From: an uncultured Pseudomonadota bacterium
GTDB taxonomy: Bacteria > Myxococcota_A > UBA796 > SXON01
Direction of reading: 5' to 3'
DNA: 64,000 nt
NCBI GenBank assembly: GCA_903900265.1
Contig: CAIUMM010000111.1
Location: 87,229 to 151,228 of the forward strand
In this document: piece by piece, positions 9,057 through 17,725 of the stretch
Position numbering within the stretch: the first letter of the stretch is position 1
How the letters are laid out: each line of letters opens with the position of its first letter
Made by a program: the position numbers and the translations under genes
Notes under the pieces: generated by a model
What the model was told of the DNA's origin: nothing
Database searches by the model: none
The model's input: only the letters and a program-made list of their open reading frames with translations

Positions 9057-10538
9057 ATGCTCCTCCCCCTCCTGCTCGCCTGCTCGACCCCGGACGCCGT
9101 CACCAAGCGGGCCGCAGCTTCGGGGGACAGCGCCTCCGACAGCGCTTCCGACAGCGGCACCGGCTCTGCGCAGGAGACCGCCGTCGTCTCCCACACCCGC
9201 GAGCTGCGCGCGCTCTACGTCGCCACGGTCTGGAACATCGACTGGCCCTCCAGCTACCGGGACGACGCGGCGTCCCAGCAGGCCGAGATCACCGCCCTGC
9301 TCGACCTATCCGCTACCGCCGGCATGAACGCCGTGGTGATCCAGGTGCGACCCGAAGGGGACGCCCTGTACCAATCCAGCATCGAGCCCTGGAGCCGTTG
9401 GTTGACAGGAACCCAGGGTGCAGACCCCGGCTACGATCCGCTGGACATCTGGATCTCCGAGGCGCACAGCCGCGGCATCGAGGTGCACGCGTGGATCAAC
9501 CCCTTCCGCGCCAAGTCCGGGTCTGAGTCGATGTCCGGGCTGGTCGCCGGGCACATGGCGCACGACTTTCCCCAGTACGCGTACCCGTACGACGGAGACG
9601 TGTGGATGGACCCCGGCGCCGAGGCCGTGCACACGCGCGTCACCGAGGTGGTGACGGACCTGCTGCAGCACTACGACCTCGATGGGGTGCACGTCGACGA
9701 CTACTTCTACCCCTACCCAGGGTCCGAAGACTTCCCCGACGACGCCACCTACGCCGCGTATACCTCCTCGGGAGGCGCGCTCGCCCGGGACGACTGGCGC
9801 CGCGCGAACACCGCGCAGATGATCGAGGAGATCCACGACACCATCGCTGCGCAGGACCCCGCGGTGCGCTTCGGCGTGGCGCCGTTTGGCATCTGGCGCC
9901 CGGGGACCCCCTCGGGGATCACCGGCTTTGATGCCTATGATGGCTTGTACGCAGACCCGCTCGCTTGGTTGGATTGGGTGGACTACCTCGCGCCTCAGCT
10001 CTACTGGGAGACCGAGAACAGCGGTCAGGAGTACGCCGTGCTCGCGGGCTGGTGGGACGCGCAGATGACCGACGCGAACACGCTGATGCCCGCGAACAAC
10101 CTGAGCGCCTACGCCACCACGTCGACCTGGACCCTCGACGAGTACGAGGCGCAGATCGACATCTCGCGCGACCTGCCCCGCACCGGCGGCAACCTGTGGT
10201 ATTCGGCGTCGCCGCTGATCGACGGCGCCGACGGGCTACTCGAGGCTTTCGCTGGGCGGTACTACCCCACGCCGGCGCTCCCGCCGCAGGTGCACGCGCT
10301 CGACGCGACCACAGAGCCGATGCCCACGCTGACGCTCAGCGGGCAGACGTTGTCGTGGGACGCGCGGGACGACCGCCGGGCAGTCACCGTCTACGCGGAG
10401 TCCGGGGATGGCTGGATCCTCGACCGCATCGTGCCCGCCGAGCAAGGCAGCGTCGAGCTCGCGGCGGGACGATGGGCGCTGGCGAGCGTCGGGCGCGGCG
10501 ACATCGAGAGCCTCGGGGTCATCGTCACCGTCCCCTGA
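9057..10538 (+). CDS. Family 10-like glycoside hydrolase (GHL10/DUF187) lipoprotein
   Basis: The 493-residue product starts with a very short lipoprotein signal (LLLAC, Cys9), then a Ser/Asp-rich tether (about 28-47) and the GHL10 (beta/alpha)8 domain. Typical family blocks are present: RELRALYVATVWN, WINPFRAKSG near 145 and a DGVHVDDYFYPYPG segment carrying acidic residues near 215-225. Family members are thought to hydrolyse glycan chains, with peptidoglycan or exopolysaccharide often proposed. The last 90 residues form a beta-rich domain. It stands alone, 49 bases after the TPR membrane gene and convergent with guaB. Substrate is inferred only at glycan level. Confidence 0.82.
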   Translation: MLLPLLLACSTPDAVTKRAAASGDSASDSASDSGTGSAQETAVVSHTRELRALYVATVWNIDWPSSYRDDAASQQAEITALLDLSATAGMNAVVIQVRPEGDALYQSSIEPWSRWLTGTQGADPGYDPLDIWISEAHSRGIEVHAWINPFRAKSGSESMSGLVAGHMAHDFPQYAYPYDGDVWMDPGAEAVHTRVTEVVTDLLQHYDLDGVHVDDYFYPYPGSEDFPDDATYAAYTSSGGALARDDWRRANTAQMIEEIHDTIAAQDPAVRFGVAPFGIWRPGTPSGITGFDAYDGLYADPLAWLDWVDYLAPQLYWETENSGQEYAVLAGWWDAQMTDANTLMPANNLSAYATTSTWTLDEYEAQIDISRDLPRTGGNLWYSASPLIDGADGLLEAFAGRYYPTPALPPQVHALDATTEPMPTLTLSGQTLSWDARDDRRAVTVYAESGDGWILDRIVPAEQGSVELAAGRWALASVGRGDIESLGVIVTVP

Positions 10539-10559
10539 CGGTGACGACGCGCGGCCGCG

Positions 10560-12035
10560 CTACTCCATCCGGTAGTTCGGGCTCTCTTTGGTGATGATCA
10601 CGTCATGCACGTGACTCTCGCGGAGGCCAGCAGCGGTCATCCGCACGAAGCGCGCGTTGGCCTTCATCGCCGGGATGTCGGCCGAGCCGGTGTAGCCCAT
10701 GCTCGCCTTCAAGCCGCCGACCAGCTGGTACACGGTGTCGCCCACCGGGCCCTTCGCGGGGACGCGCCCGACGATGCCTTCGGGCACGAGCTTGCGCGTC
10801 TCGGCCTCGGGGTCGCCTACGTCATCCTGGAAGTACCGATCGGAGCTGCCGGCCTGCATCGCTTCGACCGAGCCCATGCCGCGGTAGTTCTTGTAGGATC
10901 GGCCTTGGTACAGCACCAGCTCACCCGGCGCCTCGTCGGTGCCGGCGAACAGCGAGCCGATCATCACCGCGTCGGCGCCCGCGGCGATGGCCTTGGCGAC
11001 ATCGCCCGAGAACTTGATGCCACCGTCGGCGATCACCGGGATGTTGTGCCGCTGCGCGACCTTTGCGCACTCGGCGATGGCGGTGAGCTGGGGAACGCCG
11101 ACGCCCGCGACGACGCGCGTGGTGCAGATCGAACCGGGCCCGATCCCGACCTTCACGGCGTCCGCTCCGACGTCGATCAGCGCCTCGCAGGCGCCTTGAG
11201 TCGCGATGTTGCCGACGATGAGCCGCAAGTCCGGGTACCGCGCGCGCACCGCAGCGGCAGCGCGCAGCACGCCTTCGCTGTGGCCGTGCGCGGTGTCGAT
11301 GACGATGACGTCGACGCCGGCTTCGACCAGCGCCGCGACGCGATCATCGCGGTCGCCGCCTACGCCCACGGCCGCACCGGCACGCAAGCGACCGTTCGGG
11401 TCACGCGCGGCCATCGGGTGCCGCGTGTGGGCCTCGACGTCCTTGAAGGTGATCAGCCCGCGCAGCACGCGGTCTCCGTCGACCACCAGTAGCTTCTCGA
11501 CGCGGTGCTCCTGCATGAGATCGCGGGCGGCTTCCAGATCGGTGCCGGGCGCGCAGGTGATCAGGCCCTCGCCGGTCATCGCCTCGCCGACCGGCTTGTC
11601 GAGGTTGCGCTCGTACCGAAGGTCGCGGTTGGTGAGGATGCCGACCACGCGCCCATTGTCGAGGATCGGCAAGCCGTTGATGCCATGCTCGCGCATCAAG
11701 CTGCGAGCGGTGCGGAGCGTCTCCTTCGGGGACAGCGTGACCGGATCGAGGATCATGCCGGTCATCGCCTTCTTGACCCGGCGCACCTCGCGCGCTTGGG
11801 CGCTGATCGACAGGTTCTTGTGCAGGATCCCGATGCCGCCGAGCCGCGCCATCGCGATGCCCATGCTCGACTCGGTCACGGTGTCCATCGCCGAGCTCAA
11901 GAAAGGGACGTTGAGCGTGAGGTCGCGGCACAGCCGCGTAGACACGTTGGCATCCCGCGGCAAGATGAGCGAATGCCCAGGTTGCAGAAGGACATCGTCA
12001 AAAGTGAGGGCGAGAGGAACTTCGTCGAGCAGCAT
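10560..12035 (-). CDS. guaB: Inosine-5'-monophosphate dehydrogenase
   Basis: The 491-residue enzyme oxidises IMP to XMP with NAD, the committed step of guanine nucleotide synthesis. It has the normal length, an N-terminal barrel segment, two CBS domains (about 92-205), the phosphate-binding loop with catalytic Cys304 (GSICTTRVV) and the mobile-flap region beginning RGMGSVEAM. The start ATG at 12035 gives the standard N-terminus. It lies 56 bases downstream of arsS on the same strand, with a 7-bp inverted repeat in the gap. No defect is seen. Confidence 0.98.
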   Translation of the reverse strand: MLLDEVPLALTFDDVLLQPGHSLILPRDANVSTRLCRDLTLNVPFLSSAMDTVTESSMGIAMARLGGIGILHKNLSISAQAREVRRVKKAMTGMILDPVTLSPKETLRTARSLMREHGINGLPILDNGRVVGILTNRDLRYERNLDKPVGEAMTGEGLITCAPGTDLEAARDLMQEHRVEKLLVVDGDRVLRGLITFKDVEAHTRHPMAARDPNGRLRAGAAVGVGGDRDDRVAALVEAGVDVIVIDTAHGHSEGVLRAAAAVRARYPDLRLIVGNIATQGACEALIDVGADAVKVGIGPGSICTTRVVAGVGVPQLTAIAECAKVAQRHNIPVIADGGIKFSGDVAKAIAAGADAVMIGSLFAGTDEAPGELVLYQGRSYKNYRGMGSVEAMQAGSSDRYFQDDVGDPEAETRKLVPEGIVGRVPAKGPVGDTVYQLVGGLKASMGYTGSADIPAMKANARFVRMTAAGLRESHVHDVIITKESPNYRME

Positions 12036-12038
12036 AGC

Positions 12039-12076
12039 GGGGCCTAACCTGTGGAACCGTTTGTCGGGAAGGCCCC
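12039..12076 (-). promoter_or_regulatory. Inverted repeat in the guaB leader
   Basis: On the minus strand GGGGCCT (12076-12070) pairs with AGGCCCC (12045-12039) across a 24-base loop. The 3' arm ends four bases before the guaB ATG and contains the only Shine-Dalgarno-like AGG nearby. It could mask the ribosome site or be a chance GC-rich pairing; there is no U-tract to support a terminator. Confidence 0.3.
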
Positions 12077-12091
12077 AGCATCAAACGAACG

Positions 12092-13132
12092 TCAGCCTTG
12101 GCCACCGCAGCTGGATCCGGCGCCGGCCGTGCAGCCAAAACAGTGCAGGTTGGTCACAATCTTTCGCTGTTTGAACAGAGCATAGTCAAAATCGCGAATG
12201 TTGCGCACCGAGGACGCCGCAGGCAATTCCAGCATCTGGTTGAAGTCGCAGTCGTAGAGCCCGCCGTCCCACGCGATCGACAGCGTGTTCCGGCACATCA
12301 GGCCCGACACCGCCGCCGGGTTGAAGGCCGCGTGGAGCTTCTGCATGTAGGCCTCGAGGTTGCCCGACTCCACCAGCCACTCCAAAAATCGGGAGATCGG
12401 CATGTTGTTCAACGCGATCAGCCGGTCAAAATGCACGCCGTGGTTCCGCAGGAGACCGGCTTTCCACTCGCGCTCCATGCTGGCTTGCGCGCCCGGCAGA
12501 TAGGCGCCCGCAGGGTTGTGCATCAACGTCAGGCGACGCGCAGGATCGCCGAGGCCGTAGCCCGCGGCGTTCAGCAAGCCGAGCGCCTCAATCGACCGTT
12601 CAAAGGTGCCATCTCCGCGCTGCGCGTCGGTGTTGAGCTTGCGATGGTGCGGCAAGGAGCACACCACCTCAACGCCCCGCTCCCCGAACCAGGCCGGCAG
12701 GTCACGATGGCGCGGGAGGAGCAAAACGGTGAGGTTGCACCGATCGATCACGTGCTTTCCGCGCTCCACACACGCGTCGACGAGGTACCGAAAATTCGGG
12801 TTCAGCTCCGGCGCGCCGCCGGTGATGTCCACCGTGTGCGCTTGGGTCTGATCGAGGGCGCGCAGGCAGGCGTCGATCGTCGCGCGATCCATATTTTCCA
12901 CGACGCGATCGGGCCCGGCATCCACGTGGCAATGCCGGCACGTCATGTTGCACAAGCGCCCGACGTTGATCTGGAAGATCTCCAGCTCTCCCGGGTCCAG
13001 CTCCTCCCAGCCCGCCGCACGAAGCTGCCCCGCGAACGACGGCGAACCCAACGATCCCAGCAGCTCCAGCTGGTTTGCCGGCACCGCGAGGGACGCCGAC
13101 CGCAGGTGCAAGCTCTGGGCGCGGTCGCTCAT
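12092..13132 (-). CDS. arsS: Arsenosugar biosynthesis radical SAM protein ArsS
   Basis: The 346-residue protein has the radical SAM [4Fe-4S] motif CX3CX2C at Cys61, Cys65 and Cys68 (CNMTCRHCHVDAGPDR) and the C-terminal cysteine cluster of this family (HCFGCTAGAGSSCGG). ArsS uses SAM with dimethylarsenite to make a dimethylarsinoyl-deoxyadenosine precursor of arsenosugars. All motif positions are cysteine, so it need not be read as the selenoprotein form. Its ATG directly follows the stop of the peroxidase-like partner with no spacer, giving tight coupling. No arsM methyltransferase lies within the window. Confidence 0.9.
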   Translation of the reverse strand: MSDRAQSLHLRSASLAVPANQLELLGSLGSPSFAGQLRAAGWEELDPGELEIFQINVGRLCNMTCRHCHVDAGPDRVVENMDRATIDACLRALDQTQAHTVDITGGAPELNPNFRYLVDACVERGKHVIDRCNLTVLLLPRHRDLPAWFGERGVEVVCSLPHHRKLNTDAQRGDGTFERSIEALGLLNAAGYGLGDPARRLTLMHNPAGAYLPGAQASMEREWKAGLLRNHGVHFDRLIALNNMPISRFLEWLVESGNLEAYMQKLHAAFNPAAVSGLMCRNTLSIAWDGGLYDCDFNQMLELPAASSVRNIRDFDYALFKQRKIVTNLHCFGCTAGAGSSCGGQG

Positions 13133-13468
13133 CTACATCCCCGCCTTCTTCGCCTGCTCAACCATCTGCATGCCATGCACCAACGAGGCCCCACCGCGGA
13201 TCGCCGTCGCCACGTGGATCGCCTCGGTCATCTGCTCGAGGTCCGCTCCCTTCGCCAAGGACTCGGACGTGTAGGCGTCGATGCAGTAGGGGCACTGAAC
13301 GGTGTGCGCGACCGCGAGCGCGATCAGACACTTTTCACGCTCCGTCAGCGCGCCTTCGGCGAACACTGCGCTGTAATAGGCAAAGAATTTCTTCCCCAAT
13401 TCGGGAGAAGCTTCGCTGACTGTACCGAATTTCGCAAGATGATCGCGATGATAGTAACTTTCAGACAT
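13133..13468 (-). CDS. Arsenosugar biosynthesis-associated peroxidase-like protein (AhpD family)
   Basis: This 111-residue carboxymuconolactone decarboxylase/AhpD-like protein carries the redox CXXC pair Cys59 and Cys62 (CPYCIDAYT). The DAYT context and direct fusion to the arsS reading unit match the peroxidase-like partner found beside ArsS. Its role is unproven, probably thiol redox chemistry supporting arsenic metabolism. I chose ATG 13468 because a GGGAGA ribosome site sits eight bases before it. The longer open frame upstream only mirrors lpxA on the opposite strand. It is divergent from lpxA across 81 bases. Confidence 0.88.
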   Translation of the reverse strand: MSESYYHRDHLAKFGTVSEASPELGKKFFAYYSAVFAEGALTEREKCLIALAVAHTVQCPYCIDAYTSESLAKGADLEQMTEAIHVATAIRGGASLVHGMQMVEQAKKAGM

Positions 13469-13549
13469 CCATTCTCCCTGCCAAAAAAGACGTTTCTGGG
13501 TTTGCCGGCTATCCTTCCCCTCCGTTAGCCGCATCCCTTCGAGGACCCC

Positions 13550-14353
13550 ATGGCCATTCACCCCACCGCCATCGTCGATTCCACGGTTCAACTCGGTGAC
13601 GACGTCGAGATTGGAGCCTACTCCATTGTGCGCGGCCGGGTCATCCTGGGCAACCGCGTCCGCATCGGACCCCACGCCGTCGTCACTGGCGACACCGAGA
13701 TCGGGGAGGAAACCCGCGTGTTTCCGTTCGCCAGCATCGGGGACGACCCGCAGGACTTGAAGTACCGCGGCGAGCCCACCACGCTGGTCATCGGCGCTCG
13801 CAACACCTTCCGCGAGTCCTCGACCGTCAACCGCGGCACCGCCCTCGGCAGCGGCATCACCCGCATCGGGGACGACAACCTGTTCATGGCTGGCAGCCAC
13901 GTCGCGCACGACTCGACCGTCGGCAGCCACTGCGTGTTCGCAAACTACGCCGCGATCGCCGGTCACGTGAACATCGCTGACCGGGCGGTGCTCGGCGGGT
14001 TCGCCGGCGTGCACCAGCACTCCCGCGTGGGCCGCTGTGCGATGGTCGCTGGCGGAGCGATGGCGACTCAAGACGTCCCTCCGTTCTGCATCGCGCAGGG
14101 CGATCGCGCCCGCCTGCTCGGCCTGAACGTGGTCGGTCTGCGCCGCGCCGGATTCCCGCTGCCGGTGATGACCGCGCTGAAAGACGCCTACCGCGACCTC
14201 TTCCAGAAGGGCATGCCGCTGCGCATCGCCGCTGAGCACGTGCGCGAAGAGTACGGACAGGACATCCCCGAAGTCATCGAGCTGGTCGACTTCTGCGAGT
14301 CGTCTACCCGCGGGATCTGCCGCTCGGCCGGCGCCGACGGACCTGTAGAATAG
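13550..14353 (+). CDS. lpxA: UDP-sugar O/N-acyltransferase LpxA
   Basis: The 267-residue protein is a left-handed beta-helix built of hexapeptide repeats (residues 1-180) with a C-terminal helical domain. It catalyses the first step of lipid A synthesis, moving a 3-hydroxyacyl chain from ACP to UDP-GlcNAc or a related sugar. The catalytic histidine is His120 in GSHVAHDS. The acyl-ruler region reads GLNVVGLRR, with glycine at the position linked to long chains in E. coli, so a C14-like chain is plausible. A GAGG ribosome site precedes the ATG. It heads an lpxA / oxidoreductase / lpxB operon. Confidence 0.96.
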   Translation: MAIHPTAIVDSTVQLGDDVEIGAYSIVRGRVILGNRVRIGPHAVVTGDTEIGEETRVFPFASIGDDPQDLKYRGEPTTLVIGARNTFRESSTVNRGTALGSGITRIGDDNLFMAGSHVAHDSTVGSHCVFANYAAIAGHVNIADRAVLGGFAGVHQHSRVGRCAMVAGGAMATQDVPPFCIAQGDRARLLGLNVVGLRRAGFPLPVMTALKDAYRDLFQKGMPLRIAAEHVREEYGQDIPEVIELVDFCESSTRGICRSAGADGPVE

Positions 14354-14361
14354 CTACGCGC

Positions 14362-15234
14362 GTGCAGCCGCTGCGACTGGGCCTCGTCGGCGTAGGCCGC
14401 ATGGGTCAGAACTACGCACGCCTGTTTTCGAACCCCGAAGGCGACATCGTCCTCGACCCCTGCGATCCGCCCCGCGGGCTCTCGCCCGCCCATGCAGGCG
14501 CGTGGGATGGCGCGATCATCGCGGCGCCTACACGCTTGCACGCCGCGCTCGCGCTGCCGCTGCTCCAAGCGGGCTTGCCGGTTTTGGTGGAGAAGCCCCT
14601 CGCGGCCACGCCCGAAGAGGCCCGCGCGCTGGCCGACTTTCCGCGCTGTTTTGTAGGCCACATTGAGCGCTTCAACCCCGCGGTGCACGCGATCCCGGAA
14701 AACCCGCGCTTCGTCGCCGCCGAGCGCATGGCGGAGTGGGTAGACCGCGGCATCGACGTCGACGTGGTGCTGGACCTGATGATCCATGATCTGGACCTGT
14801 TCCTGCACCTGCGCCCGAAGGACGACGTAGTGAGCGTGCGCGCAAGCGGAATGCAGCTGGCGACGACGCAGATTGACATCGCCGAGGCTCGCGTCGAGCT
14901 GGCCTCCGGCGCGGTCGGCACCTTCACCGCGTCTCGCGTCAGCCGCCGCCAAAGCCGAATGTGGCGGGTGTTCGACGCCAGTCGGGCCTACGCGAGCGTG
15001 GACCTCCACGCCCGCAGCGCGGTGCGCGTGGACTGGAAGGGCGGCCCCGCCGAGACGCCCGTGCGGATCGCCCCCACGAACGCGCTCGAAGAACAAGTAC
15101 GTGCGTTCGCAGCGGCGATTCGGGGTGCAGGCTCCGCTCCGCTCGCGACGGCCGCGGAGGGCCTACGCGCGCTGGAGCTGGCCTGGCAGGTGCGAAGCGC
15201 GATCGCCGCCGCGCCGCAGGTTCATCCGACGTGA
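14362..15234 (+). CDS. Gfo/Idh/MocA oxidoreductase between lpxA and lpxB (GnnA-like)
   Basis: The 290-residue enzyme opens with an NAD-binding Rossmann motif (GLVGVGRMG) and has the family's EKPLA segment near residue 75. It starts at GTG 14362, nine bases after lpxA, and overlaps lpxB by GTGA. The position suggests a lipid A role. In Acidithiobacillus and Leptospira, GnnA of this family oxidises UDP-GlcNAc and the aminotransferase GnnB converts it to the 3-amino sugar. No gnnB is present here, so the role remains an inference. Many deltaproteobacterial lpx operons are said to carry a similar gene. Confidence 0.8.
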   Translation: MQPLRLGLVGVGRMGQNYARLFSNPEGDIVLDPCDPPRGLSPAHAGAWDGAIIAAPTRLHAALALPLLQAGLPVLVEKPLAATPEEARALADFPRCFVGHIERFNPAVHAIPENPRFVAAERMAEWVDRGIDVDVVLDLMIHDLDLFLHLRPKDDVVSVRASGMQLATTQIDIAEARVELASGAVGTFTASRVSRRQSRMWRVFDASRAYASVDLHARSAVRVDWKGGPAETPVRIAPTNALEEQVRAFAAAIRGAGSAPLATAAEGLRALELAWQVRSAIAAAPQVHPT

Positions 15235-16283
15235 GCGCTCGCCTCGTGGTGAGCACCGCCGAAGTCAGCGGGGATCGGCTGCTCTCCGAGCTGATCATCG
15301 CGCTGCGCCGCAGCGGCGCGCAGGTGCCGGTGGTCGGGAACGTCGGCCCCCTCGCCGTCGCTGCCGGGGCCACGCCGCTGCCCGGGCTGGTGCGACCACC
15401 CCCGACGATGGGGATCACCGAGGTGCTTCGCGCCATTCCTACGCATCGTCGAAACCGCGCGGTGTTGCTGGACACGCTGCGCGCCGGAGACACCCTGCTC
15501 ACGGTGGACTCGCCCGACCTGCACACCGGACTCGCACGGCTCGCAAAACGGAAGGGCATACCCACCATCGGCTACGTCAGCCCCCAGCTCTGGGCTTGGC
15601 GGCCTGGGCGTGCTCCGGCCATCGCCACCGCCTACGATCGGCTGCTGTGCTTGTTTCCCTTTGAGCCCGAGCTGTACGCGGGCACTGGCTTGGACGCGCG
15701 GTGGGTGGGTCATCCGGCCATCGAGCGGGTGAAGCCGTCCACGCGAGAGTCTGGCGTGCTGGCGCTTTTCCCGGGCTCGCGCCCTGCCGAGTTGAAGCGC
15801 CACCTGCCCATCTTCCTCGACGTCGCGGCGCGCTCTGGAGCCCGCGAGGTGTTGCTCGCCGCGGCGCCAGGGGTGGAGCTGCGGTCGATCAAAGGCGTCT
15901 CCGTGGTGAGCGCCGCCGAGGCCATGGCCCGCGCCGATCGCGCCCTCGCAAAGTCTGGCACGGTCACGCTGGAGCTGGCCCTCGCGGGCATCCCTACGGT
16001 GGTCGCGCACCGCGTCAGTCCGGTCACCTACTACCTCGGTCGCGCCCTCGTTCGCGGGGTGAAGCACATCGCGCTCCCGAACATCCTGCTCCACCGCGCC
16101 GCCGTCGCCGAGTACGTGCAGGACTTCGACGTCGCGTCGCTGGTGTCCGCGCTGGATCAGGTAGCGGAGCCCCCGACGGCGGAGCTCACCGCGGTTTTGG
16201 GACAAGGCGGCGCATCCCTGCGCGCCGCGCACGCGATCCTCGAGCCGATGCAGCCTGATCCCAAGGCTACGCAGGGGCGCTGA
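15231..16283 (+). CDS. lpxB: Lipid-A-disaccharide synthase LpxB
   Basis: The GT19 glycosyltransferase condenses UDP-2,3-diacylglucosamine with lipid X to make the lipid A disaccharide at the inner membrane. From GTG 15231 it has 350 residues with typical blocks: STAEVSGDRL at the N-terminus, SPQLWAWRPGR near residue 115, LFPGSRPAELKRHLP near 180 and KSGTVTLELALAGIPTVV near 240. The GTG is chosen because it makes the four-base GTGA overlap and aligns with the family start; an open frame extends further upstream but lies inside the oxidoreductase. The last 17 bases overlap the tail of a convergent gene. Confidence 0.95.
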   Translation: MSARLVVSTAEVSGDRLLSELIIALRRSGAQVPVVGNVGPLAVAAGATPLPGLVRPPPTMGITEVLRAIPTHRRNRAVLLDTLRAGDTLLTVDSPDLHTGLARLAKRKGIPTIGYVSPQLWAWRPGRAPAIATAYDRLLCLFPFEPELYAGTGLDARWVGHPAIERVKPSTRESGVLALFPGSRPAELKRHLPIFLDVAARSGAREVLLAAAPGVELRSIKGVSVVSAAEAMARADRALAKSGTVTLELALAGIPTVVAHRVSPVTYYLGRALVRGVKHIALPNILLHRAAVAEYVQDFDVASLVSALDQVAEPPTAELTAVLGQGGASLRAAHAILEPMQPDPKATQGR

Positions 16284-16926
16284 GGTCCAGCACAGCCCGG
16301 GCGCGGAGGAGGTGCTCGGCGACGCGCGCTTCCCGCTCGGCCCGGAGCGCCTCGCTGGCGCCCTCCGGGTTCATCACCTCGGCGGCTGCGAGCTCCGCGA
16401 GTTCGTCCACCGCAGCGTCCAGCGCGGCCAGCGCGGCAACGGCGTCTGGGGTCTGGGCGAGGCTCAGCGTAGACCGAACCCCCGCAGCTTCTCCAGCGAC
16501 ATCCTCGGAAAAGCCTGCATCGAGCCGCTCGACGATCGCCAAGCCGGTCGCGGCGATCGCCAACCCGCGCCGCAAGCGGAGCGCGGTCAGGCCCAACAAG
16601 ATCACCGACATCGCCGCGAATCCGTAGCGAATCGTGCCCGACGACGCGAGCGCGAGGAAGCCCGCGAGCATCGCGGTCGCCGCCCACTGCACGATCGGCG
16701 GCGTGCGCGTGGAGATGCGCACCGCAGGCACGTTCCGCGCGGTCAACCGCGCGACGACGCTGTCCGACTCGGCGTCGTCCGCATACGCGCCCACGACGAA
16801 CGGCAGCGCCCGCTTCAACGCCCGCTCTACGGTCGCCGGCGCGACGCCGGTCAACACCGCGAGCCGCGCGCGCCCGGCCAGGTCCAGCTGCGACACGTCG
16901 ACGGTGACCGCCGAGCTCCACCGCAT
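16267..16926 (-). CDS. Hypothetical protein with two membrane helices
   Basis: The product has 219 residues. It starts at ATG 16926, one base after the stop of the hydrolase gene; a further in-frame ATG at 16944 would overlap that gene. An N-terminal soluble alpha/beta segment (1-75), two adjacent hydrophobic helices (about 80-120) and an Ala/Glu-rich helical tail (130-219) are visible. I do not recognise a family. It is the last gene of a seven-gene minus-strand run, and its stop lies inside the end of lpxB. Confidence 0.65.
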   Translation of the reverse strand: MRWSSAVTVDVSQLDLAGRARLAVLTGVAPATVERALKRALPFVVGAYADDAESDSVVARLTARNVPAVRISTRTPPIVQWAATAMLAGFLALASSGTIRYGFAAMSVILLGLTALRLRRGLAIAATGLAIVERLDAGFSEDVAGEAAGVRSTLSLAQTPDAVAALAALDAAVDELAELAAAEVMNPEGASEALRAEREARVAEHLLRARAVLDLSAPA

Positions 16927-16927
16927 G

Positions 16928-17725
16928 CTACTGCGGCCACGCATCGCCGGTCACCCAGCCTACGAGGTGCGCGGAGTAGTCCTCCGGCACTACATCGGGC
17001 GTGTCGGCGTGATCGGCGCCCGGAGCGTGCCAAAGCGCCTTGGGATCATTGGCTTCGGCGTAGATCAGCTCCGCGGACTTCGGGTTGATGTACGTGTCCG
17101 AGTCCCCGTGCATGATCAACAGCGGCACATGCACGCTCGCTGCGGCGGCGGCGTTGTCCCATTCTTCATCTACGAACCAGCCCGGCGGCAGGTCGAGGTC
17201 GCTAGCGTCGTCGACCAGCATGTTGATGTTGGCAAACACGTCTTCGGTGGAGGCTGCGCGGGGCGGACGGCTGGCCGCCGCGTGCAACATCGGCACGCCG
17301 CCAAGGGAGAGCGCATGGTAGTAGAGCTCTTCGCTGGGTTTTCCCGTCGTTTCCATCACGTAGTCGACGGCCGACTCGCCATCGATACGCAGGTTGTCCC
17401 AGGAGGCGTCGCCTCCGGTCTTGCCGTAGCCCCGGTACTCCGGGATGAACACGTTGAACCCCAGCTGCCAGTAGAGTTCGACGCGGTTCCAGTATTCATC
17501 GACGTTTCCAGCGTTTCCATGAAAGTAGACGAACACCGGCGCGTCCGCGGCCTCCGCGTGGGCCCATACGCCGTAGTCCGTCCAGCCGTCACTGGTCTCG
17601 AAGGTCACTTCTTCGACGTCGGCGGCGGGAATAATGTCGCCGCCAAGCACGTATTCGTCGACGATCGTGCCGTTGAAGAAGAAGCTGTCCATCGTCATGC
17701 AGCCAAGGAGGGAGAGCAGGATCAT
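16928..17725 (-). CDS. Alpha/beta-hydrolase lipoprotein
   Basis: The 265-residue protein has a lipoprotein signal (LLSLLGC, Cys9) followed by an alpha/beta-hydrolase fold: the oxyanion-side FHGNAGN motif near 80, a nucleophile-elbow region near 150 reading ALSLGG, a late HGDSD block and a final HAD block. Nucleophile Ser, Asp and His can all be assigned, so it is probably an active esterase or peptidase-like enzyme on the membrane. The start at 17725 overlaps the previous stop by ATGA and gives the signal peptide; the frame continues 46 codons upstream without such a signal. Substrate unknown. Confidence 0.8.
   Translation of the reverse strand: MILLSLLGCMTMDSFFFNGTIVDEYVLGGDIIPAADVEEVTFETSDGWTDYGVWAHAEAADAPVFVYFHGNAGNVDEYWNRVELYWQLGFNVFIPEYRGYGKTGGDASWDNLRIDGESAVDYVMETTGKPSEELYYHALSLGGVPMLHAAASRPPRAASTEDVFANINMLVDDASDLDLPPGWFVDEEWDNAAAAASVHVPLLIMHGDSDTYINPKSAELIYAEANDPKALWHAPGADHADTPDVVPEDYSAHLVGWVTGDAWPQ

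Noticed and set aside
12092..12094. TGA of arsS as a selenocysteine codon
   Set aside because: It follows the complete family C-terminus, and all catalytic positions are cysteine; no SECIS-like hairpin is obvious just downstream.
13469..14239. Upstream extension of the peroxidase-like ArsS partner
   Set aside because: The frame stays open opposite lpxA, but the family start and a GGGAGA ribosome site lie at 13468.
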